From Metaclostridioides mangenotii (GTDB taxonomy: Bacteria; Bacillota; Clostridia; Peptostreptococcales; Peptostreptococcaceae): 64,000 nucleotides of DNA. Where the stretch lies: NCBI RefSeq assembly GCF_017873185.1, contig NZ_JAGGJX010000001.1, positions 744,001 to 808,000 of the forward strand, in the 5' to 3' direction. Below, in pieces: positions 8,295 through 16,494 of the stretch (positions within the stretch are counted from its first letter, which is position 1; the number at the start of each line of letters is the position of its first letter). The notes beneath the pieces were generated by a model that did not search any database, had not been told where the DNA came from, and saw nothing but the letters and a program-made list of their open reading frames with translations. Both the position numbers and the translations under genes were made by a program.

Positions 8295-9824
8295 CTATTG
8301 TCCTTCTGCTGGTGGCTCTGGTGTACCTCCGCCAGATCCTCCAGATTCAGAACCTGATCCATCTGATACACCTGATCCTGACCCAGATCCGGCTGAACTT
8401 CCACCTGATCCTGATCCACCTGAACTTGATCCTCCGCCAGATGGTGGATTTGGCGTATTAGATTCACCTTCATTTGTATTGTTGTCAGCATTTTCAGGAG
8501 CTTTCGCTGTCCCTACTAAGATAACTCCTTCTTTTTTAGGATAGTATGAAGATGCTACTTTTTCTTTCTTTATAACTTTTCCATCTTTATCCTTAAATAT
8601 TCTATACGTAGAAACAGAGTAGGCATTTCTTCCATTTTTATCTATTTTCTCTTTACCAGCAGGCATGCTTGGATCGTTAACTCTCTTGTATCCAGTAGGT
8701 GAAACTCCATCTACACTCGTTGTTATTTCAACATCTTTCATATCTGCTTTATTTCCGTATATTTCAGTGTAAAGAGTATTCCCATCAACATGACTCTTTA
8801 TAAAAACTGGATGATCAAAACTATTTTTGAATAGTAAATCTATTCCACTATCTGCAACGGTTGCATCTCTTCCCTTAATAACATAACTTGATGGAATAGT
8901 ATGATTTTTTACATGTACTATATCAAGTCCTGATAAAAGCACCGAGTTATAAAGTGTCGAAGATACCTGACAAACTCCGCCGCCGTAATCGAGTTGCATT
9001 TCTCCGTTTTCTATAACAGGAGCACTTTTATATCCATTTGATTTAATTCTTTTTCCTGTCGTCTTATTGAACGAAAATTCTTCACCTGGCTTTAGCACTA
9101 TATTATTTAAACTCTTAGATGCTATAGCTATATTGTAACTTCTATTTACTTGGCCAGTAGAAAAAGTCGTAGAGTAAGAAGATAAAGTTGTGTTAATGTC
9201 TTTTAAATCTTCTTTTTTAACCTTAGCCTGCTCTTCATTTACTGCTAACTTATCTTCGAACTTTCCTTTTCCTACTTGAGCTTTAAGAGTTTTTATACTC
9301 TTATCAATGTCTAGTTTTCTACCATTTTTTTCTGGAACTACTGTTACTTGTTCATTCACATTTATAGTTGCATTTTCTACTTCTCTATTTATATCTTTAG
9401 AAATAGCATTCATCTCGTTTTTAAGTTTAGTTTCATCATAACTTATTACTGCTAATACAGTATTCTTACTTCCAAAACAATATGATATAGTATTTTTTAA
9501 ATTAGTGAAATAGCCGTCTTTTCTATTCGAATTAAAAGCATTTTCAACTGTTTTATTTAAATCGAAATCTATGTCTATTTGACTTGGTGCAATGTACCAC
9601 TCTTTTCCATCGTATTCTAATTTAATATCTTGGAACTTATAGTTTTTTTGAATTTCTTGTTTAGCTTGTTCTTTAGTTAATCCACCTATCTCTACATTAC
9701 CTATATAAGTGTTTTTAACAACCTTATCGTTACTTATATTTAGCGACATAATGACTAAAAATACAATTAATATAACCCCTATGACAGCTGTAGTTATAGC
9801 TGCTATTTTTTTCTTACCTTCCAT
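8295..9824 (-). CDS. VanW family protein with peptidoglycan-binding-like domain
   Basis: The 509-residue protein has an N-terminal membrane anchor (about residues 7-28) and a domain similar to the PG_binding_4 module (NTYIGNVEIGGLTKEQA...). The VanW domain core reads KTTGKRIKSNGYK...LDYGGGVCQVSSTLYNS...VKNHT, followed by a beta-rich domain and a C-terminal tail of about 70 residues made of Gly, Ser, Asn and Pro. The same architecture occurs in YoaR-like proteins. The function is unknown, but an extracytoplasmic, cell-wall-facing location is expected. AGGAGATATT supports the ATG. It is separated by 32 bp from the downstream Fis-type regulator. Confidence 0.85.
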   Translation of the reverse strand: MEGKKKIAAITTAVIGVILIVFLVIMSLNISNDKVVKNTYIGNVEIGGLTKEQAKQEIQKNYKFQDIKLEYDGKEWYIAPSQIDIDFDLNKTVENAFNSNRKDGYFTNLKNTISYCFGSKNTVLAVISYDETKLKNEMNAISKDINREVENATINVNEQVTVVPEKNGRKLDIDKSIKTLKAQVGKGKFEDKLAVNEEQAKVKKEDLKDINTTLSSYSTTFSTGQVNRSYNIAIASKSLNNIVLKPGEEFSFNKTTGKRIKSNGYKSAPVIENGEMQLDYGGGVCQVSSTLYNSVLLSGLDIVHVKNHTIPSSYVIKGRDATVADSGIDLLFKNSFDHPVFIKSHVDGNTLYTEIYGNKADMKDVEITTSVDGVSPTGYKRVNDPSMPAGKEKIDKNGRNAYSVSTYRIFKDKDGKVIKKEKVASSYYPKKEGVILVGTAKAPENADNNTNEGESNTPNPPSGGGSSSGGSGSGGSSAGSGSGSGVSDGSGSESGGSGGGTPEPPAEGQ

Positions 9825-9905
9825 TACATAATATCTCCTTACCCCAATTTATTTTCCAAATCTATATTTAAAGCACATATTATCTAACAATCCCAAATTG
9901 CTGCC

Positions 9906-11294
9906 TTAATACTTACTAAGCTTTCCATTAGTAACAGAGTATACCTGCTTTGTATAAATATTAATTGCATAAATCTCTTTCTTTTTAAAGAATCCCTGGT
10001 TAGCTACAGCAAGATAGTATATGTTTTCTTTATCTCCCAAAATACCTTCAATCTTTTTATCACTGTCAATATATCTATTAGCTTTATTTTGGTCTACAAT
10101 TTCAACTTTTTTGTATTCATTTTTATTTTCATTTAAACTATTTTTTAACAGTATAATTGCATCGTCCTCTTTAATGCTGAACTTAAAGTTTCCATTCTCC
10201 TCAATCATAAAATATCCTTTTCCATAAGGAATATTGTAGTCCTTTTTACCGTATTTATATGAATAAAGATTTTTAGTTTGGGCGCTAATTAATGCTTCAT
10301 TGATAAGTTCATCCCCCTCATATACTTCCACATAGTAATATTTATTATCGTTAATCATTTGAGGAAGAGAAGTTATAGATAACTTGTTCTTCTCAATTTT
10401 ACTCTCTTTTGAAACGATATTTAAAATATCTTCATTAGTTAACGTATACAAGGATAAATTCTTTTGGTATTCTTTCTCTAAAGTTTGAACATCGGTATCA
10501 TCTGGGTAATATGTTTTTAGATATTCAATATATTCAAGAGCCCCTTCATAGTCTCCAGAAATATTTGTTTCTTTTGATTTTTTAATGTAGTAATCGTACA
10601 TCTCATCTATACATTCTTTCTTCGCTTTTTGAGCTAAGTCATAAGTTTTCTTATCTTCCTTTAAGACCTTCTCGTACTCTTCAATGGCTTCAACATAGTT
10701 GTATGTCTTTTGATTTTCTACTCCATTTTTGTACACTTCTCTAGACTCATGGAAAGTCTCTATATTTTTTTTGTATTTATCAATTTCTTTACCCACATTT
10801 TTTAAGATCGAAACAGAATTGATATACGATATCGCCATATCATAATCGATTTTTTCTTTTTCGTATACGTCGCTAACTCTGCTTGCCTGGTCTATTATAT
10901 CATCCAGTTTTATTTCAACCTTATCTAATGAGTTTATTGTATTTACTAAGTTTATAAACTGTTCTTTGGATATCTGCCCCTGTATATATTTATCTCCGCT
11001 AGTTATAAGCAATTTGTTTATCTTCTTGGAAACAACCTTATTAAATCTATTCATCTTAGATTTAGAGAACTTTTTCTCTAAATTGTTATAATAATCTAGT
11101 GCAATCGAATACTGCCTATTTTCAATATTATTGACTAAAGTAGTCGCTTCATTTCTCACACCTGAATTATTATTAAGTAGTAACACGATGAGTAAAGCTA
11201 TCAATCCCAATATAGATACTGAAATTCTTACTATCGATTTACTGTGGGTCTCAATAAAATCCATAGCTTTTTCAAATAACTCTTTCAAGTTCAT
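9906..11294 (-). CDS. Membrane-anchored helical-repeat protein of unknown function
   Basis: The 462-residue protein has one membrane segment near the N-terminus (about residues 21-42: IVRISVSILGLIALLIVLLL). A long helical region follows, with TPR-like pairs (NYVEAIEEYEKVLKEDKKTYDLAQKAK, GDYEGALEYIEYLKTYYPDD). The C-terminal part (about 285-462) is beta-rich with a repeated ITSLPQ...YYYVEVYEGDELI / KKEIYAINIYTKQVYSV pattern resembling PepSY-like domains. No catalytic motif is visible. It is similar in plan to the 4613-6028 protein. The start has AGAGGTT upstream of ATG. It precedes the VanW gene with an 81 bp gap. Confidence 0.65.
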   Translation of the reverse strand: MNLKELFEKAMDFIETHSKSIVRISVSILGLIALLIVLLLNNNSGVRNEATTLVNNIENRQYSIALDYYNNLEKKFSKSKMNRFNKVVSKKINKLLITSGDKYIQGQISKEQFINLVNTINSLDKVEIKLDDIIDQASRVSDVYEKEKIDYDMAISYINSVSILKNVGKEIDKYKKNIETFHESREVYKNGVENQKTYNYVEAIEEYEKVLKEDKKTYDLAQKAKKECIDEMYDYYIKKSKETNISGDYEGALEYIEYLKTYYPDDTDVQTLEKEYQKNLSLYTLTNEDILNIVSKESKIEKNKLSITSLPQMINDNKYYYVEVYEGDELINEALISAQTKNLYSYKYGKKDYNIPYGKGYFMIEENGNFKFSIKEDDAIILLKNSLNENKNEYKKVEIVDQNKANRYIDSDKKIEGILGDKENIYYLAVANQGFFKKKEIYAINIYTKQVYSVTNGKLSKY

Positions 11295-11380
11295 TATTTA
11301 ACCTCTCCGCTTACAAATATTTATTTTTAACTCAAATTCATCCCTATTTTTTATTATAGCATAATATTGGAAAAAAAAAT

Positions 11381-11406
11381 AAAAACACATTTACTTTTGT
11401 GTTTTT
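11381..11406 (-). terminator. Rho-independent terminator after the small membrane protein gene
   Basis: AAAAACACA pairs with TGTGTTTTT around an 8-base loop. On the minus strand it is followed by a run of nine T residues after ATTT. It ends the gene at 11452. Confidence 0.75.
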
Positions 11407-11451
11407 ACTTTATACTTATAATGTCACACCACACTAAAGTGTATACATAGA

Positions 11452-11727
11452 TTATGATATTTTTCTTCTTGCCACTCCCGCTGTACTTCTTTGAGGTGAC
11501 GCCACTGGTCTACTTCTTCTAACAACCTTCTTGTGTTTTGCAAATATTCTTCTAGAGTTACATAGCACTGTACCTATAGTTAAAAACATTGTAAATACGC
11601 AAGCAGCCATGAAATAGTAATCTAGGCCTACATGTACCCCCATTATTGAGTTAATTAATATAAGAGCGAAAGTCACGGAAAAACATATTAATGCTGACTT
11701 AACAAATATTTTTGATATTTTTTTCAA
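11452..11727 (-). CDS. Small two-TM membrane protein with basic tail
   Basis: The protein is 91 residues from a TTG at 11727 that has GGGGGG placed about 7 bases upstream. An ATG-led extension to 11805 is open but has no good ribosome binding site. Two hydrophobic segments (roughly residues 10-27 and 37-57) are followed by a strongly basic tail rich in Arg, Lys and Ser (KKVVRRSRPVASPQRS). I do not recognise the family. It is transcribed away from cotE, with about 200 bp between the two starts. Confidence 0.55.
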   Translation of the reverse strand: MKKISKIFVKSALICFSVTFALILINSIMGVHVGLDYYFMAACVFTMFLTIGTVLCNSRRIFAKHKKVVRRSRPVASPQRSTAGVARRKIS

Positions 11728-11889
11728 CCTAATCCCCCCATGCTTTTCATAATTCTGACATTTATCGTTATACATAACTATACCAAAAATGTTGTAAAAT
11801 AGCAATTCTTATTGCAAATTATCTAAAAAAAAGTCAATATTTTTTAATATATTAATTTTTAGCCGTAACATTAATAAAATTTCTTTAAT

Positions 11890-11901
11890 AGTATAGGGTA
11901 G
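11890..11901 (+). promoter_or_regulatory. Candidate -10 region of the cotE promoter
   Basis: The sequence AGTATAGGGTAG lies 26 bp before the cotE ATG. It resembles the CATAnnnTA -10 element of sigma-K (or sigma-E) promoters except for the first base, and an AACA sits about 19 bp upstream. In C. difficile cotE is expressed in the mother cell late in sporulation, which is why such a site was looked for. The match is weak. Confidence 0.25.
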
Positions 11902-11926
11902 ACGATATATATAAGGGGGGATTTAC

Positions 11927-12514
11927 ATGCCAAATCTGCCAAACCTAGGATCCAAAGCTCCTGACTTCACGGCTAATTCTACTAATGGTCCTATTAGGCT
12001 ATCAGACTTTCAAGGAAAGTGGGTTGTACTATTTTCTCATCCAAGCGATTTTTCACCAGTTTGTACAACAGAATTTTTAGAATTTACAAAGTACCACAAG
12101 GAATTTGCAGATAGAAATACAGAACTTCTTGCTATTAATAATGACAGTAACAATTCTCATTTAGCGTGGATGTACAATATTTTTATGATTACTGGTGTAG
12201 AAATTCCTTTCTCTATTATAGAAGATAGAGATCTTAGAATATCTAGAACCTATGGAATGATTTCTAAACCTACAGAAACTTACTGCTTAAGATCTGTGTT
12301 TATAATCGACTGCAACCAAATTTTAAGAACAATTTTATACTACCCTGTTTCTACGGGAAGAAATATACCAGAAATACTTAGAATAGTAGATGCTCTTCAG
12401 ACATCAGATGATAAAGACGTATTCACTCCAGCAAATTGGTTTCCAGGTACGACATGGGTACATCACTTCACATATCATCTAAACGCAGTTGGATATACAC
12501 ATGATTATCTTTAG
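11927..12514 (+). CDS. cotE: CotE piece 1: spore-coat peroxiredoxin half, interrupted by element 1
   Basis: This is the N-terminal part of the spore-coat protein CotE, a bifunctional peroxiredoxin-chitinase known from C. difficile. It shows the thioredoxin-like peroxiredoxin fold with GSKAPDF at the start, the peroxidatic Cys46 in HPSDFSPVCTTEF, SHLAWMYNI, IPFSIIEDRD and RSVFIIDCNQILRTILYYP. CotE sequence is continuous through TPANWFPG (codons 167-173). At 12434-12447 it meets a 14 bp direct repeat, and the frame then runs into element DNA, adding about 20 foreign residues (TTWVHHFTYHLNAVGYTHDYL) before the stop. A strong AAGGGGGG ribosome binding site supports the start. No frameshift is present, which argues against a dead gene. 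Joining at the repeat continues as NWFPGQPVILP from 18566. Confidence 0.9.
   Translation: MPNLPNLGSKAPDFTANSTNGPIRLSDFQGKWVVLFSHPSDFSPVCTTEFLEFTKYHKEFADRNTELLAINNDSNNSHLAWMYNIFMITGVEIPFSIIEDRDLRISRTYGMISKPTETYCLRSVFIIDCNQILRTILYYPVSTGRNIPEILRIVDALQTSDDKDVFTPANWFPGTTWVHHFTYHLNAVGYTHDYL
12434..12447 (+). repeat. Left attachment repeat of element 1
   Basis: AATTGGTTTCCAGG is identical to 18566-18579, in direct orientation and in the same codon phase (Asn-Trp-Phe-Pro-Gly of CotE). It marks the left junction between cotE and element 1. Confidence 0.9.
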
Positions 12515-12673
12515 GATTTATATGAGACAGCTCTTAGTAAACAAGACCTATTCCTCTCATCGTCAAGAAATATTACAAATTAAAAACTTACAATATTGTT
12601 AGTATTATGTTAGTTATATCGATAGATATATTATTAATCATAATTTATAATAATGTCGAGGTGGTGATAAATT

Positions 12674-13018
12674 ATGAAACGTTTTTTAAGTATAATAGCT
12701 ATAATAATTACAATTGTGATTTTTGGAGGTTGGTACGCGTTGTTTTCAAATAATGGGATTTATTCAACAATAGATTATTATGTAAAAATTGTATCTGAAC
12801 CAAAATTTACTGAAGGTTACTACGAATATGAGGCTACAGTATATAACAAGGATGCTAAACCTAGAAAACTAATTCTCTCTACTAAAAGTAAATTAGAACA
12901 AAATCAGTATTATTTAATCCAATGGGAAGAGAAACGCCAAATTGTCTCTAGTAATAAAAAAATAGAAAAAAGTGAAATTGATAACTCAATTATAAAAAAA
13001 TTAGATAATCAACAATGA
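12674..13018 (+). CDS. YxeA-family small secreted/membrane protein (DUF1093)
   Basis: The 114-residue protein has one N-terminal hydrophobic segment (residues 4-25, signal or anchor). A small beta-rich domain follows, with GYYEYEATVYNKDAKPRKLIL and YYLIQWEEKRQIV, matching the YxeA/DUF1093 oligonucleotide-binding-like fold of secreted Firmicutes proteins. The role is unknown. A GAGGTGGTGATAAATT ribosome binding site precedes ATG. It is the first gene inside element 1 and has its own terminator at 13045-13080. Confidence 0.75.
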   Translation: MKRFLSIIAIIITIVIFGGWYALFSNNGIYSTIDYYVKIVSEPKFTEGYYEYEATVYNKDAKPRKLILSTKSKLEQNQYYLIQWEEKRQIVSSNKKIEKSEIDNSIIKKLDNQQ

Positions 13019-13044
13019 ACGTATTAAATATTCTGGTTTATTAA

Positions 13045-13080
13045 TGTGAAAGTGTGCGGCTTACGCTACCCACTTTCACA
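13045..13080 (+). terminator. Rho-independent terminator after the YxeA-like gene
   Basis: TGTGAAAGTG pairs with CACTTTCACA around a 16-base loop, followed by TTTTTCTATTTTAT on the plus strand. Confidence 0.85.
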
Positions 13081-13433
13081 TTTTTCTATTTTATAACCAC
13101 TAACTCTAACAACCCGCTTTTAGCATTGGTTTAATTCCTTTTTATCGAATATATCATATTATCTCCATCCTGTGATTAGTATAGACAAAGGTTGGTAATT
13201 ATAAGCTTCATTTTTATTAAAGTATACATAACGTTAATTAGCCATATATTTATATAAAAATACTTAGGTGGTTTATTATGTATGAATACATTTAACCGAA
13301 TCCTATTCCATAGCAGTATTCAATAAATATGATAGGCGTATTATTTTCAGTATAATATCTGATGAATTAAATAATGCAAACTTATATAATTATATACTTA
13401 TAAAAATTTCAAATATAAAATAAATCACAAAAA
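13081..13433. other. About 350 bp without a recognisable gene
   Basis: This AT-rich stretch of element 1 has only very short frames (for example a five-codon one at about 13279 behind AGGTGG). No clear structure was found between the two flanking terminators. Confidence 0.45.
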
Positions 13434-13434
13434 T

Positions 13435-13460
13435 AGGGTAGCTTAATTGCTACCCTATTA
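13435..13460 (-). terminator. Terminator after the Arg-Asp repeat gene
   Basis: AATAGGGTAGC pairs with GCTACCCTATT across a TTAATT loop just past the minus-strand stop at 13465. The core of this hairpin is the reverse complement of the one at about 14236-14262. Confidence 0.7.
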
Positions 13461-13464
13461 ATAA

Positions 13465-13797
13465 CTACCAGCAGTGACATCTGCAGTGGTCTCTATCGCA
13501 GCGATCTCTATCTCTATCGAAACAATCTCTGTCTCTATCTCTATCTCTATCTCTATCTCTACCACTACATTTAATACACCAATGCCAATTATTACATCTG
13601 TTTGAACAATGACATCTATTCCAACTATTCCAATTGTTATGACATCTTCTTCTGTCTCTATCTCTATCTCTATCGAAACAATCTCTGTCTCTGTCTCTAT
13701 CTCTGTCTCTATCTCTATCGAAACAATCTCTGTCTCTGTCTCTGTCTCTGTCTCTATCTCTATCTCTATCGCAATGGTCTCTTCTATGACAGCCCAT
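13465..13797 (-). CDS. Arg-Asp dipeptide-repeat, Cys/His/Trp-rich protein
   Basis: The protein is 110 residues from an ATG at 13797 that follows AAAGGAG; a longer frame to 13848 lacks that spacing. The sequence is dominated by tracts of alternating Asp-Arg broken by CFDRD units. A central patch rich in Cys, His, Asn and Trp (CHNNWNSWNRCHCSNRCNNW) and a Cys/His-rich end (DHCRCHCW) complete it. The DNA is a degenerate CTATCT/CTGTCT tandem repeat. I recognise no family. Low-complexity, cysteine-rich charged proteins of this kind are typical of spore coat and exosporium layers, and it sits inside a coat gene, so a coat role is a reasonable inference only. Confidence 0.65.
   Translation of the reverse strand: MGCHRRDHCDRDRDRDRDRDRDRDCFDRDRDRDRDRDRDCFDRDRDRDRRRCHNNWNSWNRCHCSNRCNNWHWCIKCSGRDRDRDRDRDRDCFDRDRDRCDRDHCRCHCW
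13500..13790. repeat. Degenerate hexanucleotide tandem repeat (CTATCT/CTGTCT)
   Basis: Tracts of CTATCT and CTGTCT units, with a recurring CGAAACAATCTCTGTCTC block, underlie the Arg-Asp dipeptide repeats of the minus-strand gene. Such tracts are prone to length change by slippage in whole codon pairs, which keeps the frame. Confidence 0.75.
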
Positions 13798-13984
13798 AAT
13801 ATATCTATCTCCTTTAAATTTGTTTGTGAGATATTTAAAGCTCCTCACAATATTATATTATGAATCTTATACCTAATTGTTACGAAATATGACATTTAAC
13901 AATATAAAAACTTATTTATAGTATAGTACATTATATTAATATCTCTATAAGTTTGCTTAAAGTTATAATTTACAACTCAGCCAC

Positions 13985-14194
13985 ATGGAAATGACGAAGT
14001 TTATAAGTAATTTAAAAAAATATCGCCAACTTAAAAAATTAACTCAACAAGAATTAGCTGATAAAGTAAATGTTAGAAGAGAAACTGTCGCACGTTTAGA
14101 GAATGCTAAATATAATCCTTCACTTGAATTAGCCGTTAGAATATCAAAAGTTTTAGATACTCCGATTAAAGAATTATTTAACTTTGAATTTTAA
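13985..14194 (+). CDS. Small XRE-family transcriptional regulator
   Basis: The 69-residue protein is a single helix-turn-helix domain: NLKKYRQLKKLTQQELADKVNVRRETVARLENAKYNPSLELAVRISKVL, ending KELFNFEF. Length and sequence match Cro/CI-like regulators that stand alone in Firmicutes genomes and prophages. No good ribosome binding site is visible directly before ATG (only CAGCCAC), and Met3 is an alternative start. Its position in element 1, apart from the other intact genes, makes it a possible controller of the element. It is the only intact DNA-binding regulator in element 1. Confidence 0.8.
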   Translation: MEMTKFISNLKKYRQLKKLTQQELADKVNVRRETVARLENAKYNPSLELAVRISKVLDTPIKELFNFEF

Positions 14195-14235
14195 CGAGTT
14201 ATTCAATTTATAATGTATCTTACTTACATAAAAAA

Positions 14236-14262
14236 TAAGGGTAGCAATTAAGCTACCCTTAT
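14236..14262 (+). terminator. Terminator after the XRE gene
   Basis: ATAAGGGTAGC pairs with GCTACCCTTAT around AATTA. The GGGTAGC-loop-GCTACCC core is an inverted copy of the hairpin at 13435-13460. Confidence 0.7.
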
Positions 14263-14376
14263 ACATATTTATATTTATTTCTTATCTTTTAACCATTTTA
14301 AAACTAAATTATATGTTTCTTTAAGTCATTACCTACAAACTCAGTTACCTGATCTGGTCTGACTCTTTTTCTTTAC

Positions 14377-14505
14377 TTATAGCTTTTCCTTACCTGTTTT
14401 TAATATTGATAAATTTGCATTTGTAAGTTCTATTTTATCTGCTTGATCTTTAAGAGAGATTTTTCTTTTTGCCATCATTACATCTAAATTAACTATAATC
14501 GGCAT
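14377..14505 (-). pseudogene. Broken YozG-like XRE regulator
   Basis: From an ATG at 14505 the frame reads MPIIVNLDVMMAKRKISL, then ANLSILKTGKEKL and a stop after 42 residues. This is the start of the short HTH family (YozG-like, about 68-75 residues) whose members continue ...GKAKAIRFSTLEAICKAL. A one-base change near 14385 shifts the frame. It follows the DUF2975 remnant by 15 bp, the usual partner of this regulator family. Confidence 0.7.
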
Positions 14506-14520
14506 ATTATCGATCCTATT

Positions 14521-14799
14521 CTATATAGTCAAGTCATTATCTTCTTTTATTTTTACTGCTTTTTCAAATACATCTGCTATTAAAAAGAATGTTATAGAAA
14601 AAATTGCCAATGTTACTAGCTCTATAGTTATATTAAGTCCAAGTATTTGAGCTAAACCTTCATTAGGAGTAAATATTGAACTATAAATTGCTTGAACTAC
14701 TGCTTCAATGAAAAAAATAAGTCCCATACTATTAAACCTTTTTATATTAGCTCTAATAAAAGGACTACTTTCTTTAAGCTTTTTACTTATAAGTAACAA
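14521..14799 (-). pseudogene. DUF2975 membrane protein, N-terminally truncated
   Basis: The 92-residue frame has two or three hydrophobic segments and ends KIKEDNDLTI, the typical C-terminus of DUF2975 membrane proteins, which normally have about 150-180 residues. The first one or two membrane helices are missing and there is no good ribosome binding site. DUF2975 proteins usually form an operon with the small HTH regulator found broken just downstream, so the pair decayed together. Confidence 0.65.
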
Positions 14800-14973
14800 A
14801 GTAAATTTTTAATTCATTCCTATAAATGTTTTAGGAAAATAATAGTAAGGTAACATGCCCTCTTATTTACGTTTATTAATATGGTATGTTATTTTATTAT
14901 GATCTATGGAGTTTTTTAGATTATTCTATTCACTTATTAAATATATACATTCCATTAATTATAAAATTAACAA

Positions 14974-15309
14974 TTATAGCTCCACTTTTAAATGTTCTAC
15001 ATCATCTAATACAACTAATCCTTCAGACATTAACCAATTTTTCATAACGTCCATAACCACCTCTTTATTTACAAGAGATCCATTTAAACGAAAAGGATAC
15101 TTAAATATAATATAACCATTCACATCTCTATGAAATATTTCTGAATCATTAATAGGATGATAAGGTTCAAAAGTTATGTATACTCTATTTTCTCCTCTTT
15201 TTATAGCTTTTATTGCACTTTCAATGAAAAATTCCTTCATCTTACTGTATCCCCATAAGTCGTATTTAATACTTTTAAATCTTTTACTTAAGTTCGCCAA
15301 TTTTTTCAT
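14974..15309 (-). CDS. Hypothetical protein in element 1
   Basis: The 111-residue soluble protein has no signal or membrane segment. It starts with ATG after GGTGGTGG. The sequence is mixed alpha/beta (ESAIKAIKRGENRVYITFEPYH...EVVMDVMKNWLMSEGLVVLDD), consistent with a compact folded domain, but I do not recognise a family. It is one of the few intact frames in this prophage-like element, so it could be a cargo gene or a recombination accessory factor; nothing in the sequence decides this. Confidence 0.55.
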   Translation of the reverse strand: MKKLANLSKRFKSIKYDLWGYSKMKEFFIESAIKAIKRGENRVYITFEPYHPINDSEIFHRDVNGYIIFKYPFRLNGSLVNKEVVMDVMKNWLMSEGLVVLDDVEHLKVEL

Positions 15310-15516
15310 AACATTCCACCACCATTATTAGAATAATTTTTGATAATATTCTACATTAAAGATGAGATTCCTTTTTGTTAATGAAATTTAATGCAAAAAA
15401 GTGTCGATATCATATAGCTTACTTTCTTAAAAACCTATCTAAATAAATTGAACATATCTATAATATCTAATCCTCCATAACCATACAAGTTCTAAACACC
15501 CATGTGCCATTACCTA

Positions 15517-15759
15517 TTAAGTGATTAAGCATACCACGCTACTATTAATACTATAAATATTGCACTCTCCTTCGCTAAACCAATAAACCCATTTTTTTAA
15601 CCTCTTATGGACTTTACCTTTTATTAGCCCTAACGCATAATCTAGTACTATAAACATTAAAAGTACTGTTATAGCTATATCCCATGTGCCTAACATCCAC
15701 GTTAGAGCTGTGCATATTAAAGTTACAATAGTGCTTACTTTCTCTGAATATATATTCAA
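15517..15759 (-). pseudogene. Phage holin (TcdE/Holin_4 family), frameshifted
   Basis: The start matches phage holins of the TcdE type: MNIYSEKVSTIVTLICTAL, then DIAITVLLMFIVLDYALGLIKGKVHKRLKK. After the lysine codons a run of seven T/A bases at about 15592-15598 shifts the frame. The reading frame one base over continues NGFIGLAKESAIFIVLIVAWYA and stops at 15525-15527, as a normal holin would. A slip in the homopolymer has therefore broken the gene. A holin shows that element 1 derives from a prophage. Confidence 0.75.
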
Positions 15760-15820
15760 ATACCTCCGAACTTTATAATTTATATAAGGGAAGATTATCT
15801 ACCCCATAATTTGCAATAAA

Positions 15821-15850
15821 AAAACACCACATAAAACGGTGCTTTTTCAT
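15821..15850 (-). terminator. Hairpin upstream of the holin remnant
   Basis: AAAACACC pairs imperfectly with GGTGCTTTTT around ACATAAAAC; on the minus strand it is followed by a T tract. It probably ended a phage gene that has since been lost. Confidence 0.5.
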
Positions 15851-16169
15851 GAATATATAATACATAATGCAAAATGTAAGGATAAATACGATGTGAATCA
15901 ATAATCCTGTGTTACATATTATATACAATTATTAAATTTAATACTAAAAAACACCTCATATATTAAAGATGCTTTTTAGTGTTAACAGAATAATTTTTAT
16001 AGTTTATATTTTTTAGATTTATCTAATGATGTTATTACAATATATTAAATCGAACTTGATATTATGCAATAAAAAAAGAATACTTAGTATAGTCCTCATT
16101 AGTTATTTCCTTATATTCTGTTTAAGGGAGGAAAAACTATTTCGCAAACTTCAGAAGTTGCACCTAGTA

Positions 16170-16424
16170 CTAAAGTCTACATGCGAGGCAGTACACCTTA
16201 ACCATATTGTCTATATCCTTTTTAGTTTGTCTTTCAGAGCTCGGTTTCTTAGGTATTTTTAAATAAATGACTATACTTACTTTAATTAATCCCTCGAAAT
16301 AGTGTCTCTTTCCATATAAATACTTAATTGACTGTTCAAAATATCTCGTTTTATCTGTCGTTCGAGCATGTCCATTATGAAATCTTGGCCTATCTTGGCT
16401 GACACACTCCCCTGATATTGAAAA
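16170..16424 (-). pseudogene. RusA-like Holliday junction resolvase remnant
   Basis: One minus-strand frame without a start codon reads FSISGECVSQDRPRFHNGHA, then TTDKTRYFEQSIKYLYGKRH, YFEGLIKVSIVIYLKIPKKP and KKDIDNMVKVYCLACRL. The QDRPRF...H motif, the KVSIVIYLKIPK strand and the DIDNMVK metal-binding segment are the hallmarks of phage RusA endodeoxyribonucleases. The start is lost to a TAA at 16425-16427 and the C-terminal third is missing. It is another sign that element 1 is a decayed prophage. Confidence 0.75.
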
Positions 16425-16461
16425 TTAACTATCAATTATATCTACTTTATTATTTTAGATT

Positions 16462-16494
16462 AGAAGGTGCTTAGTGAAAGTAAAAGCACCTTCT
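16462..16494. other. Hairpin without U-tract
   Basis: AGAAGGTGCTT pairs perfectly with AAGCACCTTCT around an 11-base loop. Neither strand has a T-run after it, so it is not a standard terminator. Confidence 0.5.

Noticed and set aside
13500-13790. CRISPR-like array from regular repeats
   Set aside because: The repeats are contiguous hexamers without unique spacers and encode a Arg-Asp dipeptide tract in a framed gene with ribosome binding site and terminator.
13602-13863. Plus-strand frames across the Arg-Asp repeat (Ser-Ile-Ser and Leu-Tyr repeats)
   Set aside because: They are the other-frame readings of the same tandem repeat and lack ribosome binding sites; the minus-strand frame has both a site and a terminator.
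15960-15990. Second hairpin resembling the one at 15821-15850
   Set aside because: The arms pair with several mismatches and the structure is not convincing by eye.
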